A stretch of 64,000 bases of DNA from Photobacterium malacitanum (GCF_900185615.1 NZ_FYAK01000004.1:124001-188000); one strand, 5' to 3'; numbered from the stretch's first letter, positions 15,001 through 20,460 are shown. The notes: generated by a model from the sequence alone, not told the origin. Program-made: numbers and translations.

Positions 15001-15181
15001 CTCTACGTCCAGCAAACACACGAAAGCACGCATACTGGCCACTACTAGCACATGATTCAAACTGACCTTGAGAAAAGCCACTATTACTCACAACATATGG
15101 TTGTTCTGCTGCAGCGGAAAAGCACAAGCAAGAAACATAAATAATAGAGAATGCTTTAATAATTTTATAATAAAGACGCAT
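1..15181 (-). CDS. Giant secreted GEVED-repeat protein, 3' end outside window
   Basis: No function is known; it looks like a giant exported surface or adhesin-like protein. The ATG at 15181 opens a signal peptide (residues 1-25, cleavage after Ala-Ala-Ala). A Cys-containing N-terminal domain follows, then a first GEVED unit (motif near residue 360), an SdrD_B/Cna_B-like domain (about 367-528), a 'TGQGSLEQFIINAN' segment leading into a parallel beta-helix region (about 598-1020), and a long array of 170-205-residue repeats. Each repeat runs DFGDAPDT, H, LYLG, DDEDG, AWIDFDRNGRFDRDE, a variant of RLRLTT, then GEVEDH/Y. I count 21 GEVED/GEIED motifs, all in the same frame, so no frameshift is apparent. 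A non-repeat domain is inserted at about residues 4372-4642. At least 5,060 codons are visible, with no C-terminal anchor or secretion signal seen. The GEVED family is common in marine bacterial surface proteins. Confidence 0.9.
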   Translation of the reverse strand, partial: MRLYYKIIKAFSIIYVSCLCFSAAAEQPYVVSNSGFSQGQFESCASSGQYACFRVFAGRRGDNYIGGTCHVASASSTYNLGDVQVSHAIVREMAADDRADFWFNGRHFQVEGGTGGRPCELGRTSYNRPNANIGSLPQQFTVNANILVSGMGEAWGTMDVYYIPYFQDYGDAPDASNGTGPGNYRTRQADNGPSHRALRSSYEVFLGATLPDDDGTGLHNVDATADDLNAGSSYYGIAADDENGVTFPNLKYTDANYSITANVTNTSGADAYLYAWIDFDNSGTFDVDELFTSGTGSGNEFIVVDGSQDTPQILTWNSLAELTANGYYYSRVRISETQLTTTATGSAEDTRSFGASSAAGEVEDYKFCVGCVNITGYIYDDVNGDSDLADKVGVSGVSVYLYTDDGDMIPNAADGGPTLTTTTDADGYYAFVEIPGVTYFVSPNPPTFSSALAEQTYTTALTDNANGTFVSGYCDANADGVADTTPIAVTGACYGGWDGDRANTSSSADLSAREHISRVVFSANSNSVNLLDFGFSYNVVTNTATTGQGSLEQFIINANAIAGANNMRFVPAVAANDADASADWWVISPTSSLTTITGTNGANTTLDGQAYSHTDGVTVLNTNSGDYAASQTVGSSHLCNVENIAALAKPELQIDLPTNASAYSAEIIIINADNTTIRNLSLTGGSQGINVYSGGITDTLIEYNLIGIDPAGNDAVIGQESCGTSSGCAGIGIANSGNSALHGNSGIIRNNAIKTAHNNISLNSLNSQTAAINWQLQHNLLLGTTSTTSTPYHVINIRYGAPAYLTINGNQIENATGDGIYQANTSNLDLLQNFTSNTIINNAEDGIDIHSGKLSIIECNILNNNGDSGIAIDGNTNVEGFLITKNSFNNNVDNSIDLHNSTTGSGVSLNNDNCINDTGAGANNNLARPVIHYAFIDNNDLRVIGDVCATGEYTLEVYKANAGSGDIGGDGVSAGEGAVYLGSLTAMSGAGFDKTLTVNGISVGDQITVIAQRTTLSSGTYLQDTSEFSANMVVDIDNKDWGDAPDITSLTAKGDYTTRRTVGGASHIVTTSGNGTHADFFLGAFVDTDIDGQPNIAADGDNLVDVADEDGVTAAGFYVLNRDRDIVVTVGKHSSYSGSTFHVYGWIDWNQDGDWLDSNEQIITDTSATVGSQTYTISTPAAAILGKTYARFRICSTGDCNQPTGPSIDGEVEDYGEIIISADFGDAPDTGVGIGAGNYRTTLADDGPRHSIDSNLFLGITASDTEIDGLQNITATGDNIDVSDDEDSLLLLPLTSGASAYNAQAVVTNNTGSSSYLYAWLDTNRDGEFDRDEFISNGSGPGGALIVADGTTATAISLVWASISSPTNNSTVYLRTRLTAAPLTDSVSGAVEDPRSYGYANGGEVEDYALQVADQDFGDLDDTFATLGLSGGPYHGLSNKTNIYIGSATIDTEGDGQPSTDADGDDVTDSSDENAFSSPTPILPVTASTYSVYVPVRNNTSTDAYLYGWLDWNQNNQFEAEEYAVVTVPHGTTTTSPITLTFTNISGQTEGRAALRLRYTTAGLSNIGWGGSAPDGEVEDHYIMVGSYDFGDAPDTVNGVGANNQRTLLRDDGPRHGIDNQLFFGTGVDAEQDANNPANRADGDDIDANGDDEDGALLIPLHNSATSYTLPVTVTNTTSSDAYIYAWIDFDRTTGFDRDEFAGGATGVPITVAAGTVNGAVSINWNSLPGIAINTDVYIRLRLTTDNLLDTATGTQEDPRSYGSATDGEVEDYYLRVDTYDGGDAPDTYHTLYTSNGPSHYHTNTNLYIRNATHDDIHDLDGQPNNAADGDDIDGSDDENSDDLTRIPLLGLTDTTYTLGVPLYNGTGVNANLYGWIDFNKNGRFDDDGEFAALESIANSTNTSNQATPTTTLTWDNFSGQAQGSTYVRLRITNDILTKDDWGGMALNGEVEDHQIFIGDFDFGDAPDTANGVSANNYRTNFNDNGAYHGLSSQLYLGAAAPDTENDANVPAIKALGDDNDANGDDEDGVYIMPLHTSQTSYSIRSTVTNNTGNDAYLYAWIDFDRNGHFDRDEFAGGAAGVPITVSSGVTNWVENINWTQFPGMATNTDVYVRVRLTTDLLSDAVTGTAEDPRSYGGVSDGEVEDHYLRIDTYDGGDLPESFHTSYNNGGPAHYHTNIQLYIRSATHDDVHDQNGQPTAAANGDDNDGSDDENGDELTPFPILTLTDTSYTLAVPLYNGTGVNAHLYGWLDLNQDGDFDDANEFVALEDIVNGTNTSGQTSPTTTLTWNNINGQKIGNMGLRLRLTSEKLTAAQWGGFAENGEVEDHFIYVGDPDFGDAPDTSSAMAANNYQTRYEFFGPYHLTIAGLYIGNTAPDTDDGTLQNATATADDDDAIDDEGPIILPPLFNSMTTYKATVPVTNITGSDATLAAWIDFNRNGKFEDSEGQLAVVSTGATNTPVELEWTSLPSITNNTTSFIRLRLTNRLVTQISDISSLGGEAGGEIEDHSIFFGLQDQGDAPSTYLVDPLLGGPHHIITNATNLHLGNATIDGDSRIFSSSDALGDDNDGSNDENATTQPLTSIPVNGASHQLELIVRNTTGNDAYLAGWIDSNRNGVFDEIEGRVDVISTGQNGAYTYAFDANQMQNLSVGNSYIRFRLTTDPITETDVGGGASDGEVEDFMIQIGGQDLGDLPDTSTGTAANNYQTNLTYGGPYHNVAALSGLYLGDVAPDVDGPTPQTPTADGDDAEVIDDENALADIPLPDLDAGDQFNTLISVTNNTDQVGYLYAWIDWDRDGSFENDEIAQAAVNSSGVVQAITNGMITIAPNSGKETYNVSFITDTALVDARTYGVRLRVTSEVLIDGDASAAIDERSLGAAKDGEVEDYFITAENTDFGDLPNTYLTLPTSGGPAHYYVSSLYMGANNIDDDDQAYVDAAAMGDDNSGNDDENGIEQPLATVATSITEYSVDVAVTNASGSMATLVAWLDHNQDGFFTANEVVDELNVATTGIPFTNAIFNQDNFPTGNNNLTNKVTLKWNNISGLQQGTMGLRIRVANSSLTANDWGGIAQGGEVEDYIVYVGQFDFGDAKDTAVGVAANNYRTTLSDNGAYHGVTNTIFLGTTVDTEADANDPTTAFALGDDITGADEDGVFVVPLNNTNTEYSLPVTLTNNTGKTAYLYAWIDFDRNGRFDRDEFYGGNTGLPTDINSGSTNIVTNLNWTSFPGIATNTDVYIRVRFTTDILADTQINTVNEDPRSLGGASDGEVEDYYVRVDTYDGGDAPNSYHTLYSSGGPYHVQNHASLYIRDATHDDTHDQDGQPTSTASGDDNDGKDDENADDLTPFPILSSASSSYTLGVPINNATGQDANLYGWIDLNQDGRFDGPNEFAELSAISSGTNTSSQATPTTELTWSGFSSLNTGRTYMRLRLTNSVLTANDWGGPAENGEVEDHVIYIGDLDFGDAEDSAANTATGAGDYRSRREDHGPYHVISSDLYMGGAAPDSENNANPSSANTYADGDDNTATDDEDGVILRGLDNSPVPTSYTATVKVTNNTGKDAYLYGWIDWDRNGQFGSDEVAQITVADGTHGDVNLDWSSFPGIAAGFAVARFRLTTDSLENQNSAAAEDTRSLFGASDGEVEDHRIYIGDQDYGDAPDDYKTTTVNNGAHHGLGYKSTVYLGTATIDADSDGIPSSDALSDDLNGSDDENGLPQPLANIATSASDYTVTVSFKNSRLAGQPATLIAWLDTDQDGEFSAAEVVSTIDYDATTPVSFSSNNIPYFNGNKTAQLRWTGLSGLTNGAMALRIRLSSQTELTAADWGGQALDGEVEDYMVYIGEFDYGDAPDEAINVGANNYRTTQSDNGPFHGIDSNLFLGSLPDAESDALATIALQASGDDTMLNDDEDGMVLPPLTTRQGRYSANAMVTNNTGSDSYIYAWIDFDGNGRFDRDEFVGNGAAIGGAVIVPTGTVNKAVALNWLSTPGLAANVDRYLRVRISSDLLVDTVTGTTEDPRSYGGATNGEVEDHYLLSNNIYYDGGDAPTSYGVRFADGGPLHPTSTILRIGTSATDGEDAQASDNATLDDITATNDENGLTLSGLTAASTTYTLDANVLNNIGADADLIVWIDWDRSGEFDSTEAQSVTVSPSSSYQVQTSTWNGISPTAGYYFGRARLMPTSDGFTHTSIGGMASAGEVEDFRITLLTNQDWGDAPDSYHTVAANNGANHVPSSALYIGNLMADADINGQPSTDALNDDNNETADETPPNFPVLSPSMTTWTFNTLVTNTIGAAATLHAWVDHDRDGEFQLDEYTSAAVANGTSNQNVSLTWNNLSAGTGGDIGDTYIRLRLTTDTLIDDSATLIDERSYGAATDGEIEDHFHKVTFHMLIQQSSGTFQYTLPNTANNTVALMEHNYGVGYVSYETLVPNDNIVTDFTLADYQFVLYQSDRAGAISTDSMAEIDALLAYRNQGGVLLSIVEGDRFADATSTRINAYMGQQVGFPGTSATGFAEYTGARYLPRFHPSDGPGGLSTQDLVDTTKSLSTIVGIDHRSVIYTLPEVAGSCNNVDAMAWLIPYAPTSTGGYAYPRSHVGPWIGSGERQFYFTPNYLSYNLSAYQDLMDFVYDYYEDASAFNGRNNWLADSANVNNSCSNIELDFGDLPDTGTGVSNGNYITAYQFDGPRHDISQPIYLGTPPDGETDAFATIAANGDSDDGIEILPLSSTATQYSIRINTTNTTGTDGTVYGWADWNLNGDLEASELQTAVVSDGDVNEVKVLTWTVPASLTSSDTIYMRFRVCNTTTDCSSPIGEATNGEVEDYALTVSDNVDYGDAPDSYGTLAGNGGPFHFDAGVLFVGDQASDFESDAMPSVLANGDDNQASPDDEDGINVISPININASDYSLTVEATNNSGAMANLIVWVDFDRSGQFDSDEAQVTTVADGVSEGQYSFNWTGLTGLTAGVTYARVRITTDAISATSTGGIASDGEVEDHLVVMGTFDLGDAPDTYGTDRSDADGEGIGPMHIPTASIYLGTNATDTEANGFVDGVDDNGLAQDDDVAGVDDEDSIVSS
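1258..2068 (-). other. Non-repeat domain inserted in the GEVED array (GATase1/ThuA-like fold suspected)
   Basis: Between two GEVED repeats the giant protein carries about 270 residues with no repeat signature. It contains an alternating hydrophobic pattern: 'YQFVLYQSD', then an acidic helix 'MAEIDALLAYRNQGGVLLS', then 'DHRSVIYTLPE'. The order strand, helix, 'Y..qGG.LL' is what class I glutamine-amidotransferase-like and ThuA/DUF4350-like flavodoxin folds show. No catalytic Cys of a GATase nucleophile elbow is evident, so enzymatic activity is doubtful. The fold assignment is inference from pattern only. Confidence 0.45.
4853..10456 (-). repeat. Three ~1.12 kb two-unit (A-B) modules inside the GEVED array
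   Basis: GEVED motifs occur at 4852, 5395, 5971 and again at 8215, 8758, 9337, 9880, 10456. Spacings are 543+576, 543+579 and 543+576 bases, giving three modules at 4853-5971, 8216-9337 and 9338-10456; the first and last are separated by other units. In each module one unit carries 'DGGDxPxSxHTxY' with 'LYIRxATHDDxHDxxGQP', and its partner carries 'NNYRT', 'DEDGV' and 'DEFAGG'-like blocks. This is more alike between modules than between neighbouring units, indicating duplication of pairs. Confidence 0.75.
12100..13390 (-). other. Parallel beta-helix region of the giant protein
   Basis: This part encodes repeated short turns such as 'NTIINNAEDGIDIHSG', 'NILNNNGDSGIAIDGN' and 'NSFNNNVDNSIDLHNS', the N-rich, GI-containing rungs typical of right-handed parallel beta-helices (PbH1 repeats). 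It separates the first GEVED unit and SdrD_B-like domain from the long repeat array. Such domains often bind or cleave polysaccharide or act as rigid stalks; no catalytic residues could be identified. Confidence 0.7.
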
Positions 15182-15472
15182 AAATATTGGCAACCTTACA
15201 TGGCTTTATTTAATAAACAATCTCAACGTAGAAAGAGACTATTTACCATTAATGCCCGTATAGATGCATTTATCACGCCAAACGATAAATTATTAACTTA
15301 ACAATATGAAATAATTACACTAACAATTCCAACCTATACTTAATACCTCTAACAACCATTATGACCGACCAATATTTAGACGCATATTGCATAAACGTTT
15401 ATTAAAAGACCAATACTGTAAGCTACTATTTTCACTTTGATTCAGAGATGAAAATATTTAAGTTATTCATAA
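15182..15472. other. Intergenic region upstream of giant gene
   Basis: About 290 AT-rich bases between the regulator gene and the giant gene, both on the minus strand. It should hold the promoter of the giant gene, but no convincing -35/-10 pair, operator or terminator hairpin could be singled out by eye. Confidence 0.4.
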
Positions 15473-16129
15473 TTACCGCACATCATGGGTGCGAATTTCT
15501 CGTAAATAACGGTAAATAGTATGGATAGATATATCTAACCCTTTTGCCGCAATTTGAGCGCTATCTTTAAGATCAAAAATGCCCAAATCATGAAGTCGTG
15601 TCACTATTTCTCGACTTTTCTTTGATGGTGGAATTGCACTATCTGTAATGACTTGCTCACGCACCGTTTCAATTGAACTATGCATCATTTCATCATTATT
15701 TCGAGCAAATGTTTCTGCAGTAACACCATGATCACAATAACCGTCAATGTTTGGCATTAAGCTATGAATCATTGATTGAAAAGGTGCATCTAAATTTAAA
15801 TTAACACAAAGTAACCCTATTGCTTGGTGCTGTTTATTACGGATCACCGTTGTTAATGAACGCAATGTCTTACCATTAGGTGACTTGGTTATATAAGCTT
15901 TAGATACATCTTGTCCTTCATTTAATTTTACTAATGCAATATTAGTGATGGGTGCGCCTACTTCACGTCCCGTAATATGTCCATTTGCAATTTTCATAAT
16001 TGACGGATTACGCGAATCTAAACAATGTAGCAATACTTCAGTATGCTCTCCCCACATCGCCGCAATACCATCAACAATATTTTCCATTGCGTGAAGGATG
16101 TCATAATCACTCTCTGTCAACTCATGCAT
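15473..16129 (-). CDS. YheO/DauR-family PAS and HTH transcriptional regulator
   Basis: Predicted DNA-binding regulator of 218 residues. The N-terminal half ('ESDYDILHAMENIVDGIAAM', 'LHCLDSRNPSIMKIANGHI', 'TGREVGAP') is the YheO-like PAS domain. The C-terminal part ('SREIVTRLHDLGIFDLKDS', 'AAKGLDISIHTIYRYLREI') is the DauR-type helix-turn-helix. Family members sense small ligands, D-arginine in Pseudomonas DauR; the ligand here is unknown. I chose the ATG at 16129 because AAGG lies 8 bases upstream; a TTG at 16153 extends the frame by eight codons but has no ribosome binding site. It lies upstream of, and on the same strand as, the giant gene, but the 291-base gap argues against simple co-transcription. 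Confidence 0.85.
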   Translation of the reverse strand: MHELTESDYDILHAMENIVDGIAAMWGEHTEVLLHCLDSRNPSIMKIANGHITGREVGAPITNIALVKLNEGQDVSKAYITKSPNGKTLRSLTTVIRNKQHQAIGLLCVNLNLDAPFQSMIHSLMPNIDGYCDHGVTAETFARNNDEMMHSSIETVREQVITDSAIPPSKKSREIVTRLHDLGIFDLKDSAQIAAKGLDISIHTIYRYLREIRTHDVR

Positions 16130-16285
16130 TTTTTCTACCTTATTTAAACTCAAAACTATTTAATGAGTTTTATTATCTTAACAAGTTTTAAGCAGACATA
16201 ATATCAATGATTACAGTATTAGTATGTTTCGTTCCTATGCGTTAGCTTTACTGTCTATAAGTAAGATTCAGAATAATATAGATAT

Positions 16286-16315
16286 AAAAAATCCCGACCT
16301 AGGCCGGGATTTTTT
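16286..16315. terminator. Bidirectional intrinsic terminator
   Basis: ATCCCG at 16291-16296 pairs with CGGGAT at 16305-16310. It is flanked by an A-run and a T-run, so it can work on both strands. It ends the small cold-shock-like gene on the minus strand. Confidence 0.85.
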
Positions 16316-16369
16316 ATTTAATCATGGAAAAATAATAGCACTCGCTAATATTTAACTCATTAATTAAAT

Positions 16370-16570
16370 TTAGATAAAGCGAATTTTAACTGCTTTAAGC
16401 TTATTACTTGAATCATCTAACGTAAATTCAACCATACTACCTGATGATGGCTGTGAACGACTGCAAACTTGAGATGCATCGAAACGAATATCGCCACCAA
16501 GATCGCTAGTAATTAAACCAATTTTTTCAATTGGGTTGAAGCTACGAATAATACCTGTTTGTGAAGTCAT
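16370..16570 (-). CDS. Divergent cold-shock-domain (OB-fold) small protein
   Basis: 66 residues, the length of a single cold-shock domain. 'TGIIRSFNPIEKIGLIT' aligns with the '[17 protein letters not shown]' of the two canonical Csp proteins in this window, and 'GDIRFDAS' with 'DVFVHFRA'. The RNA-binding aromatic residues of RNP1 (KGFGFI) and RNP2 (VFVHF) are largely replaced, so nucleic-acid binding is probably altered or weak. AAAGGA lies about 10 bases before the ATG. A strong terminator follows. Single-domain CSD-like proteins of this kind occur in Vibrionaceae; function is unknown. Confidence 0.75.
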   Translation of the reverse strand: MTSQTGIIRSFNPIEKIGLITSDLGGDIRFDASQVCSRSQPSSGSMVEFTLDDSSNKLKAVKIRFI

Positions 16571-17194
16571 AGTTTATATTTCCTTTACGCCCAAATATTG
16601 CTTTTATAATTAGCATTTATATTTGAGGCTATCAATTTGAGTTTAAATAGTTTTATACCAAGCAATTAATTTACCTTGGTATAGAGCTTTACTCATTGAC
16701 CTACTACTTCTTAACTATAAGATCACCCTTCTTATAGCTTTGCACTGCTACAACGTTTGCAACATAAACGAATAACAATGATTAGAAATGACATTGTGGT
16801 TTTATTTAAAACACATTAGGTCTGAGCAACAGACGGAGCGAACATTAACGCCAAATTTTGATACTGTAAATATTTTTTTTATAAAAATTGATGAAAAATT
16901 GTGGATAACCACTGAACAAACTCACAACAACATGTTTTAAAACAAAAAAAATCAAAAACAAAAAATCAAAACAAACACGTTAATCGTTTAAAAAACACAC
17001 AAAAAACCAATAAAACACATTCCAATTACATTGTTTGTTGTCTTTATTTAGCAGTGATAAGAATTTGTACTTATTTGTCGAACAATAAATAGTCTGCATT
17101 TTTGCAAGGAATAATTACGATATAAAATGATTAGGTTTCTAATCTCAGCGCATGTAAAGTATACCAATATATACGATAGTTTTAAGGAACCTCG
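16571..17194. other. Long A-rich divergent intergenic region
   Basis: 624 bases between divergent genes. From about 16860 to 17040 the plus strand is very A-rich, with repeated short A-runs separated by C or TC. A 24-codon ORF (17127-17198) overlaps the pdxY start as ATGA, but its AGGA is 16 bases away. No RNA gene was recognised; promoters of both neighbours should lie here. Confidence 0.4.
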
Positions 17195-18052
17195 ATGAAA
17201 GGTATTCTATCAATACAGTCACATGTTGTTTACGGTCACGCTGGTAATAGTTCTGCAGTATTTCCTCTTCAGCGTATGGGGTTTGAAGTGTGGCCACTAC
17301 ATACCGTACAATTTTCTAACCATACTCAATATAAGCAAGGTTGGACAGGTAAAGCCTTTCCAGCAACAGACTTAATTGATCTTATCAAAGGCATCAACAA
17401 CATTGATCAGCTTAAAAACTGTGAAGCAGTCCTTACCGGATATCAAGGTAGTGCTGATCAATGTTTAGCCATTATTGATACAGTTAAAATGGTAAAACAA
17501 CACAACCCTGATGCTATTTATATTTGTGATCCTGTGATGGGTGATCCAGAAAAAGGTTGTATTGTCGCTGATGGTATCTCTGAACACCTTATCAAGGATG
17601 TCATGCCACTAGCAGATGTTATTGTTCCAAATCAATTTGAACTTAGTCAGTTTGTTGGAATGACAATTAATACATTAGATGATGCGGTTAAAGCTTGTCA
17701 GCATGCATTAACATTAGGACCTAAAATGGTACTAGTGAAACATCTTCATAGTTTATCATCTGATAAATTCTCAATGATGCTAGCAACCAAAGAGGGTTGC
17801 TATTTAGCTCAACGTCCACATTTAGCATTTGATAACCAGCCTGTTGGTGTTGGTGATCTTATTTCATCACTCTTTACCGGTGGTTTACTAAAAGGCTGGA
17901 CAGCAGAACAAGCGTTTGAACATGCCCACAATGCTTGCTATGCCGTATTAAAAGAAACCCATCGTCGCGGTGAATGGGAATTACAAACCATTGCTGCTCA
18001 AGATGAAATTGTTGCGCCAACTGAAATTTTCCCAATCACTGAAATTAAATAA
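17195..18052 (+). CDS. pdxY: Pyridoxal kinase PdxY
   Basis: ATP-dependent kinase that converts pyridoxal to pyridoxal 5'-phosphate in the cytoplasmic vitamin B6 salvage pathway. Its 285 residues match the PdxY length. The start '[20 protein letters not shown]' is the family N-terminus that contacts substrate; 'ICDPVMGD' and the C-terminal '[15 protein letters not shown]' hold the ribokinase-fold anion hole and catalytic Asp region. TTTTAAGGA provides the ribosome binding site 6-7 bases before the ATG. It is a single-gene unit, closed by a perfect hairpin terminator shared with convergent fetB. Confidence 0.95.
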   Translation: MKGILSIQSHVVYGHAGNSSAVFPLQRMGFEVWPLHTVQFSNHTQYKQGWTGKAFPATDLIDLIKGINNIDQLKNCEAVLTGYQGSADQCLAIIDTVKMVKQHNPDAIYICDPVMGDPEKGCIVADGISEHLIKDVMPLADVIVPNQFELSQFVGMTINTLDDAVKACQHALTLGPKMVLVKHLHSLSSDKFSMMLATKEGCYLAQRPHLAFDNQPVGVGDLISSLFTGGLLKGWTAEQAFEHAHNACYAVLKETHRRGEWELQTIAAQDEIVAPTEIFPITEIK

Positions 18053-18071
18053 TACCGCCTTTCTAATAACC

Positions 18072-18108
18072 AATAACAAAGCAGCCTCGCGCTGCTTTGT
18101 TATTTTTA
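18072..18108. terminator. Intrinsic terminator between pdxY and fetB
   Basis: Perfect 14-bp stem, 18072-18085 paired with 18091-18104, five-base loop CTCGC, then T-rich. Serves pdxY and probably also the convergent fetAB operon. Confidence 0.9.
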
Positions 18109-18134
18109 CTCTACTCATTTTCTCACAACAAAAA

Positions 18135-18914
18135 TTACAGCACATTACCATAGGCATCAAATGAACGCCGATTAACAATGGTTAATGTCGTTGCCACTGA
18201 CAGCACACCTGATACAAAAATTGCTACCATAATCACTAACTGATATTTAACCGCAACCAATGGCATCGCTCCACCTAAAATCTGACCTGTCATCATACCG
18301 GGTAAACTGACAATACCTAATGTCGCCATTGATGCTAACTGTGGCGCCAGTGCTGCTTTAAAAGCGGTTCGTATAAAAGGTTGAGCTGGATGTGGTGCTC
18401 CCAGCGTTAAATAATATTGATACTCGTGATGATTTTCTTTAAGCAAACACCCCCAACGCGATAACGCCAATACATTTGCCGTTAAGCTATTACCCAATAA
18501 CATCCCTGCAATAGGGATCATATATTGTGCTTGCCACCATGGTGAAACTTGAATAACACCCGCAAGTAACGCTGGTAATGCCACCGATAACGCGACAAAT
18601 TGTCCACAAATAACCGCAGGTAGAACGCGTTTTAAGTTAACCTCAGATCGTTTACAAATAGTATAACTGGCAAACAGTGCCATCACCGTTAACCAAACGA
18701 CATTAAGGCCAATACTCTGCCAGCCAAATAAGGTGTGTAAATAAATACCGACTACAGAAAGTTGTAATGTCATTCGCAGTACAGATGTGATCATTGTACG
18801 ACTCAATCCGAGCTGCCAGCGCTGGAATAACACTAATGGAATCAATAATAATAAGTAAAAACCAGCCATTGCTGACCAGTGTAAATCGAGAGAGTGAGTG
18901 ATCGCTGTGCTCAT
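18135..18914 (-). CDS. fetB: FetB/YbbM-type ABC transporter permease
   Basis: Membrane subunit of an ABC exporter of the UPF0014 family. In E. coli FetAB is linked to iron export and oxidative-stress resistance. 259 residues with about six or seven hydrophobic segments. Family signatures 'GLSRTMITSVLRMTLQLSVV', 'MIPIAGMLLGNSLTANVLAL' and 'VSLPGMMTGQILGGA' are visible. The gene starts five bases after the stop codon of the ATPase gene, so the two are almost certainly co-translated from one mRNA. The terminator is shared with pdxY on the other side. Confidence 0.92.
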   Translation of the reverse strand: MSTAITHSLDLHWSAMAGFYLLLLIPLVLFQRWQLGLSRTMITSVLRMTLQLSVVGIYLHTLFGWQSIGLNVVWLTVMALFASYTICKRSEVNLKRVLPAVICGQFVALSVALPALLAGVIQVSPWWQAQYMIPIAGMLLGNSLTANVLALSRWGCLLKENHHEYQYYLTLGAPHPAQPFIRTAFKAALAPQLASMATLGIVSLPGMMTGQILGGAMPLVAVKYQLVIMVAIFVSGVLSVATTLTIVNRRSFDAYGNVL

Positions 18915-18919
18915 GGGGT

Positions 18920-19585
18920 CTATTCCTGTTCTCTATCCATGTTGTAAACCTTATCTGCTGTCGCAAGCCATAAAGGATCATGAGATACCGAAATACAAAT
19001 AACGTTTAATGAGGCTATTAACTCAATGATGGTATTACGTGCAGCAGGATCTAAGGCTGAGGTTGGTTCATCCATTAACCACACAGGCCGCTGCATCAAC
19101 ACTGCACGTGCAATTGCTAAGCGTTGTTTTTCACCTCCAGACAAGATTGCAACCGGCCTATCAAGGGCAGTCTTTAATCCTGCTCGTAATAATGCTTGCT
19201 CACAATCTTGCCTTGATGGCTTCGCCACTACTGATGACATTGCTTTAAGATCCCAAGCTAATAGTAGTACCTCAAACACAGTTTCAGCTCCCATGACTGC
19301 TTGTTGAGGCAAGTAACATATTTGTTGACGCCAAAAAGACAACTGTGCTGCATTAATAGCCTGTTGTTGATAACTAAAGTACCCATGCAAAGGTGGTTTA
19401 AGGCCAGCAATCACTTGTAATAAGCTACTTTTGCCACATCCAGATGCACCAGATAAAGCTAAGTGTTGCCCTGCTGATAAAGAAATGGTAAGTGGATTTA
19501 ATTGAGGATGCTCAAAGCCTGAACGCAATTCAAACATACATAAGCATATTGATTCTACGATAGTGTTGGACGGTAAACTCATCAT
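18920..19585 (-). CDS. fetA: FetA/YbbL-type ABC transporter ATP-binding protein
   Basis: Cytoplasmic ATPase that powers the FetB permease. Walker A 'GASGCGKSS', the Q-loop region 'CYLPQQAV', ABC signature 'LSGGEKQR' and Walker B 'VWLMDEPTSALD' followed by the switch His in 'SVSHDP' are all present. The start is uncertain: a TTG at 19597 and ATGs at 19585 and 19582 are all in frame and none has a strong ribosome binding site. I prefer the first ATG. It is the upstream gene of the fetAB operon. Confidence 0.9.
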   Translation of the reverse strand: MMSLPSNTIVESICLCMFELRSGFEHPQLNPLTISLSAGQHLALSGASGCGKSSLLQVIAGLKPPLHGYFSYQQQAINAAQLSFWRQQICYLPQQAVMGAETVFEVLLLAWDLKAMSSVVAKPSRQDCEQALLRAGLKTALDRPVAILSGGEKQRLAIARAVLMQRPVWLMDEPTSALDPAARNTIIELIASLNVICISVSHDPLWLATADKVYNMDREQE

Positions 19586-19724
19586 GAAATAACACAAATA
19601 TCCGTTAAAAGGAGTGCTATAAGTGTATAAAAACCAGAGAATTACACAAACAATTTGATTTAATAATCGTTATTAGTGTGATCAATAAAGCGCGGAAAAA
19701 AGAGTAACAACCTAAAATTTAAAT

Positions 19725-19751
19725 AAAAAAATACCGACATAATGTCGGTAT
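19725..19751 (-). terminator. Intrinsic terminator of csp gene
   Basis: Nine-base stem ATACCGACA/TGTCGGTAT (19731-19739 with 19743-19751), loop TAA, followed on the minus strand by a T-run from the A-stretch at 19722-19730. Confidence 0.85.
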
Positions 19752-19777
19752 TTTACAAACTTTAACGGCAAAGCAAA

Positions 19778-19987
19778 TTAGATAGCTTCAACGTTTGCAG
19801 CTTGAGGACCTTTCTGGCCTTGTTCTACTTCAAAAGACACTTTTTGGCCTTCAGCAAGAGTTTTGAAGCCTTCACCAGCGATAGCACGGAAGTGAACGAA
19901 TACGTCAGCGCCGCCGTTGTCTTGAGTGATGAAACCGAAACCTTTCTCTTCGTTAAACCACTTAACGATACCAGTTGATTTAGACAT
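19778..19987 (-). CDS. CspA-family cold-shock protein
   Basis: 69-residue single-stranded nucleic-acid-binding RNA chaperone. Canonical RNP1 'KGFGFI' and RNP2 'DVFVHF' motifs and the flanking 'VKWFNEEKG' are intact. The start is the ATG at 19987, with GGAG six bases upstream; the longer frame (METV extension) lacks this spacing. It differs at only a few residues from the second Csp encoded at 49215-49427 on the opposite strand, and the DNA is also nearly identical through the core. Whether it is cold-induced or constitutive cannot be told from sequence. Confidence 0.95.
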   Translation of the reverse strand: MSKSTGIVKWFNEEKGFGFITQDNGGADVFVHFRAIAGEGFKTLAEGQKVSFEVEQGQKGPQAANVEAI

Positions 19988-20413
19988 GACAGTCTCCAAT
20001 ATTGTATTAAATAATTCGCAAAATTGCGTAATGTAGCCAGAAAAAGAATTATTTATGTTATAGCTTATGAGTGGAAAGCTTCATGACACTGGTAAAGCGT
20101 TACAGAGAAAGTTTTCTAAAACATAATGTTACATATAAATAGGTCTGAATTACAGGCCGAGGTCTATAGTAATGAAATTGATTCGATTGTATAGCCTTTT
20201 TTTTAATATTTAACGGTCTAAAAACAATAATTTTTTTTATTACTTATCATTCAAGACATTACATTTAAAAAAATAGTATGTATGGCGATTATAATTTAGA
20301 GCAACACACTGAAACTGTTCATTTTTTATCAATTTATACCGTATATCAGCACCATATATTACGTTAAATAAAATATAACTCGATTTTCATTTTTAATGGC
20401 ACTAAATAGAAAA
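19988..20413. other. Intergenic region and csp leader
   Basis: AT-rich region between the csp start and the terminator of the nucleotidase gene. It includes the csp leader on the minus strand. No recognisable RNA gene, small ORF with a ribosome binding site, or repeat was seen. Confidence 0.4.
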
Positions 20414-20438
20414 GAGCAACACAGTTAATATGTTGCTC
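20410..20438 (-). terminator. Intrinsic terminator of 5'-nucleotidase gene
   Basis: GAGCAACA (20414-20421) pairs with TGTTGCTC (20431-20438), nine-base loop; the minus strand continues into a short T-run. Confidence 0.75.
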
Positions 20439-20460
20439 ATTATATTTGATTCGATAGTTA

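Noticed and set aside
17127..17198. 24-codon ORF overlapping the pdxY start as ATGA
   Set aside because: Its only purine-rich sequence is 16 bases away, and pdxY has its own good ribosome binding site; probably chance.
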